From contig LKMY01000067.1 of the NCBI GenBank assembly GCA_001564205.1, forward strand, positions 1 to 8,061: a stretch of DNA of 8,061 nt, read 5' to 3'. Made by a program: the position numbers and the translations under genes. This stretch comes from Nanohaloarchaea archaeon PL-Br10_U2g5 (GTDB lineage: Archaea; Halobacteriota; Halobacteria; Halobacteriales; Haloferacaceae). This document shows, piece after piece, positions 6,665-8,061 of the stretch. Under the pieces are notes generated by a model that did no database searches, was not told where the DNA came from, and was given only the letters and a program-made list of their open reading frames with translations. Position 1 is the first letter of the stretch. Each line of letters starts with the position of its first letter.

Positions 6665-6671
6665 TGTTAAT
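6665..6671 (-). promoter_or_regulatory. Weak TATA-like element for phnM
   Basis: The minus strand reads attaacaaag, the only AT-rich patch in the 275-base divergent region at a usable distance. It would start transcription near 6640, giving phnM a leader of about 160 bases. Confidence 0.25.
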
Positions 6672-6722
6672 GGCTCTCAATACGTTAGGGGCTCGGTGAC
6701 CCCAAAGCGAGTACGAGGCGCC

Positions 6723-6730
6723 TACTAATA
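6723..6730 (+). promoter_or_regulatory. TATA box of the PP-loop gene
   Basis: TACTAATA lies 26-33 bases before the ATG at 6756, the expected placement for a leaderless transcript. Confidence 0.45.
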
Positions 6731-6738
6731 GCTCCGAC

Positions 6739-6750
6739 CACGGAACCGTG
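6739..6750. promoter_or_regulatory. Inverted repeat at the PP-loop gene start: candidate operator
   Basis: CACGG-AA-CCGTG is a perfect 5-base inverted repeat lying between the TATA box and the start codon, overlapping or just before the predicted transcription start. A repressor bound here would block initiation. The winged-helix gene at the end of the same operon is one possible binder, which is inference only. Confidence 0.3.
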
Positions 6751-6755
6751 CGCTC

Positions 6756-7817
6756 ATGGACGACCAGTTCCCCGATCGCGTTGCCGGCGACTCCGACGAG
6801 ACGGTCGAGTCGTATCCGACCCTCGAATCGAAGATCCAGCGAGCGACGGAGGTCATTCATACCGCACTCGAGCAGTACCAGAATCCGGCGTTGCTGTGGA
6901 CTGGTGGCAAGGATTCGACGCTGGCCCTCTCCATCGCTGTCCGTGTCGCCGACGCGTTGGAGGTGGATCCCCCGATCGCGGTGTTTCCCGATCACCTCCA
7001 GCATTTCACCGAAATCAACGCGTTCGTCGACTGCTGGGCCGAGGAGTGGAGCCTCGACCTCGTCGTCGCCCGAAACGACAGCGTGCGAACCGTCGTCCGA
7101 GAACGGGCCCTCGATCCGGGCGACGCGGTTCCGATCGACGCGTTGAGCGACCGCAACAGATGGCACGTACGTCGAATCCTCGGGTGTACGGAGGAGACGT
7201 TCCCGTTCCTGCTCGGAACCCGCGTCGGCGACTACCTCCTGCGGCAGTTGCCGCTCAACGACGCACTGGACGACCGCGAGATAGACGCACTCATCACAGG
7301 AACGCGATGGCCGACCGATGAGAAGCCGATCGACGAGGGCAGACGGATCTGCGAAGCGACGGAGGGGAGCGACGGTGGTATAAAACGCGAGGAGACGTTC
7401 GTTTCGTCCGGACGAGATTCGGACCTCGTGCCGCCACACGACCGGGTGAATCCGATCCTCCCGTTCGGCGAGCAAGACGTGTGGAACGCGTTCTTTACCG
7501 ACGTGTTCCCCGACGTCGTCGAGAGCTATCCTCGTGGACACGTACCGGACTCCCCGGCGGACCTCCCGGACGGAGTCGAGCCGGCTTCCCTTCCCATCCC
7601 GTCGCTGTACTTCGATGGGTTCCGGTCGCTCGGGAGCGAGGCACCGCCGGAGCGGCCCGGCGACATGCCAGCGTGGAATCAGCCGCTCTGTGAGCCGTCG
7701 ACGGGTCCCGACGTGGCGGGTGGCGACTCGTACGTGACGGCGGAGGAGTCAGACGCTGAACGGGTGCGAGAGGGCGCAGAGCCCACTACCCCTTCCGATC
7801 GATTGGGGTCGCTCTGA
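6756..7817 (+). CDS. PP-loop ATPase of the PAPS reductase / CysD type
   Basis: The 353-residue product has the N-type ATP pyrophosphatase loop TGGKDSTLAL at 49-58, preceded by the helix KIQRATEVIHTALEQYQNPALLW seen in CysD. Further matches to CysD and PAPS reductases are DALITGTRWPTDE at 177-189, DRVNPILPFGEQDVWNAFF at 229-247 and SLYFDGFRSLGSE at 283-295. Known members activate sulfate or reduce PAPS/APS; the exact reaction here cannot be assigned. It lacks the ECGLH end of CysH reductases. After residue 310 it lacks the Arg-rich ERxGRxxD segment that ends CysD, with a different Ser/Glu/Pro-rich tail instead. No cysN partner is next to it. It is divergent from phnM, and its stop is one base from a short ORF leading into a regulator. 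Confidence 0.85.
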   Translation: MDDQFPDRVAGDSDETVESYPTLESKIQRATEVIHTALEQYQNPALLWTGGKDSTLALSIAVRVADALEVDPPIAVFPDHLQHFTEINAFVDCWAEEWSLDLVVARNDSVRTVVRERALDPGDAVPIDALSDRNRWHVRRILGCTEETFPFLLGTRVGDYLLRQLPLNDALDDREIDALITGTRWPTDEKPIDEGRRICEATEGSDGGIKREETFVSSGRDSDLVPPHDRVNPILPFGEQDVWNAFFTDVFPDVVESYPRGHVPDSPADLPDGVEPASLPIPSLYFDGFRSLGSEAPPERPGDMPAWNQPLCEPSTGPDVAGGDSYVTAEESDAERVREGAEPTTPSDRLGSL

Positions 7818-7818
7818 G

Positions 7819-7938
7819 ATGGCAGACGCAGCGCGTGAGGCGTCCCGAAGACGCACCGAGCCGTTCGAGGCGAACGGGAGCCGCATCTGCGACCGCGATA
7901 TCGAAAGGGACCGTGATCTCGCGGAGGGGGCGGTATGA
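7819..7938 (+). CDS. Possible 39-residue ORF linking the PP-loop and regulator genes
   Basis: It starts one base after the PP-loop stop and its TGA overlaps the next ATG (ATGA at 7935-7938), so it would be co-translated in a three-gene operon. The product is very charged (about half Arg, Asp and Glu), has one Cys, and matches no known family. The length is near what chance gives in this GC-rich DNA. It could be spacer DNA that is merely open. Confidence 0.35.
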   Translation: MADAAREASRRRTEPFEANGSRICDRDIERDRDLAEGAV

Positions 7939-8061
7939 GCGACGCGACGGACGAAGCGTCCGACGCGTCGGCGTCCGCGTCGCGGATCGGGACGAACGAG
8001 GCGCTCACACTGCTCGCAGACGACTGTCGCCGTCGGATACTGATCGAGCTGCTGGAGCGAG
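7935..8061 (+). CDS. Winged-helix regulator, DUF7344-like (N-terminus only)
   Basis: Only 42 codons are inside the window. After a Ser/Ala/Asp-rich tail of about 18 residues comes GTNEALTLLADDCRRRILIELLER, the first helix of the haloarchaeal winged-helix families that include DUF7344 and ArsR-like regulators (compare VVFNVLRNRRRRLVLKAVEE in the gene at 1561). An in-frame stop at 7914-7916 and the lack of another start codon fix the ATG at 7935. Overlap with the preceding ORF suggests it shares a transcript with the PP-loop gene and may regulate it. The exact family needs the missing part. Confidence 0.65.
   Translation, partial: MSDATDEASDASASASRIGTNEALTLLADDCRRRILIELLER

Noticed and set aside
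6477..7541. 354-residue minus-strand open frame opposite the PP-loop gene
   Set aside because: It is antisense to a gene with clear family motifs, and the G/C-rich third positions of that gene keep the opposite frame open. Only its last 159 bases lie outside that gene and were kept as a weak leader ORF.
6756..7817. DndC/SspD-type DNA phosphorothioation enzyme
   Set aside because: The PP-loop superfamily is shared, but the motifs follow CysD/PAPS reductase and no dnd or ssp partner genes are present.
1..8061. CRISPR array, tRNA, rRNA or intact insertion sequence
   Set aside because: No regularly spaced direct repeats, tRNA-like cloverleaf, rRNA sequence or transposase was recognised.

Overview
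The window reads as haloarchaeal chromosome (class Halobacteria). Coding DNA is GC-rich with strong G/C at third positions, and the real proteins are rich in Asp and Glu. Several families are typical of or restricted to haloarchaea: DUF7344 winged-helix proteins, a HalOD1 domain protein, a small CxxC...CxxC zinc-ribbon protein, and a Tat-exported ferritin-like protein. Promoters look archaeal: TATA-like boxes lie about 25-30 bases before start codons, and clear Shine-Dalgarno sites are mostly absent. The genus cannot be fixed from this sequence.

Layout. Bases 1-623 (minus) hold a Tat-signal ferritin-like protein whose C-terminus lies outside the window. Bases 624-1378 are a long gene-free stretch. 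Bases 1561-2142 (plus) encode a DUF7344 winged-helix protein with two C-terminal membrane helices, preceded by a possible 61-residue leader ORF. Bases 2428-4290 (plus) are a complete glmS, the amidotransferase that makes glucosamine-6-phosphate. Convergent with it, 4335-4568 (minus) is a 77-residue zinc-ribbon protein. Bases 4810-5088 (minus) encode a HalOD1 protein. Bases 5293-6480 (minus) encode PhnM, the amidohydrolase of the C-P lyase phosphonate pathway, without any other phn gene in view. Divergent from phnM, 6756-7817 (plus) encodes a PP-loop ATPase of the PAPS reductase/CysD type. It is followed by a possible 39-residue ORF and the start of a second winged-helix regulator, cut off by the window end.

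The genes do not form one obvious pathway. glmS feeds amino-sugar synthesis. The phnM/PP-loop divergent pair hints at phosphorus or sulfur metabolism with its own regulator. The remaining genes are small haloarchaeal regulators.

The most unusual themes are three. PhnM stands alone opposite a PP-loop enzyme whose C-terminus departs from the CysD pattern. Five genes have a very short ORF that ends in an ATGA overlap or one base before the start codon. Several short inverted repeats lie between a TATA-like box and the start. No CRISPR array, tRNA, rRNA or intact mobile element was found.
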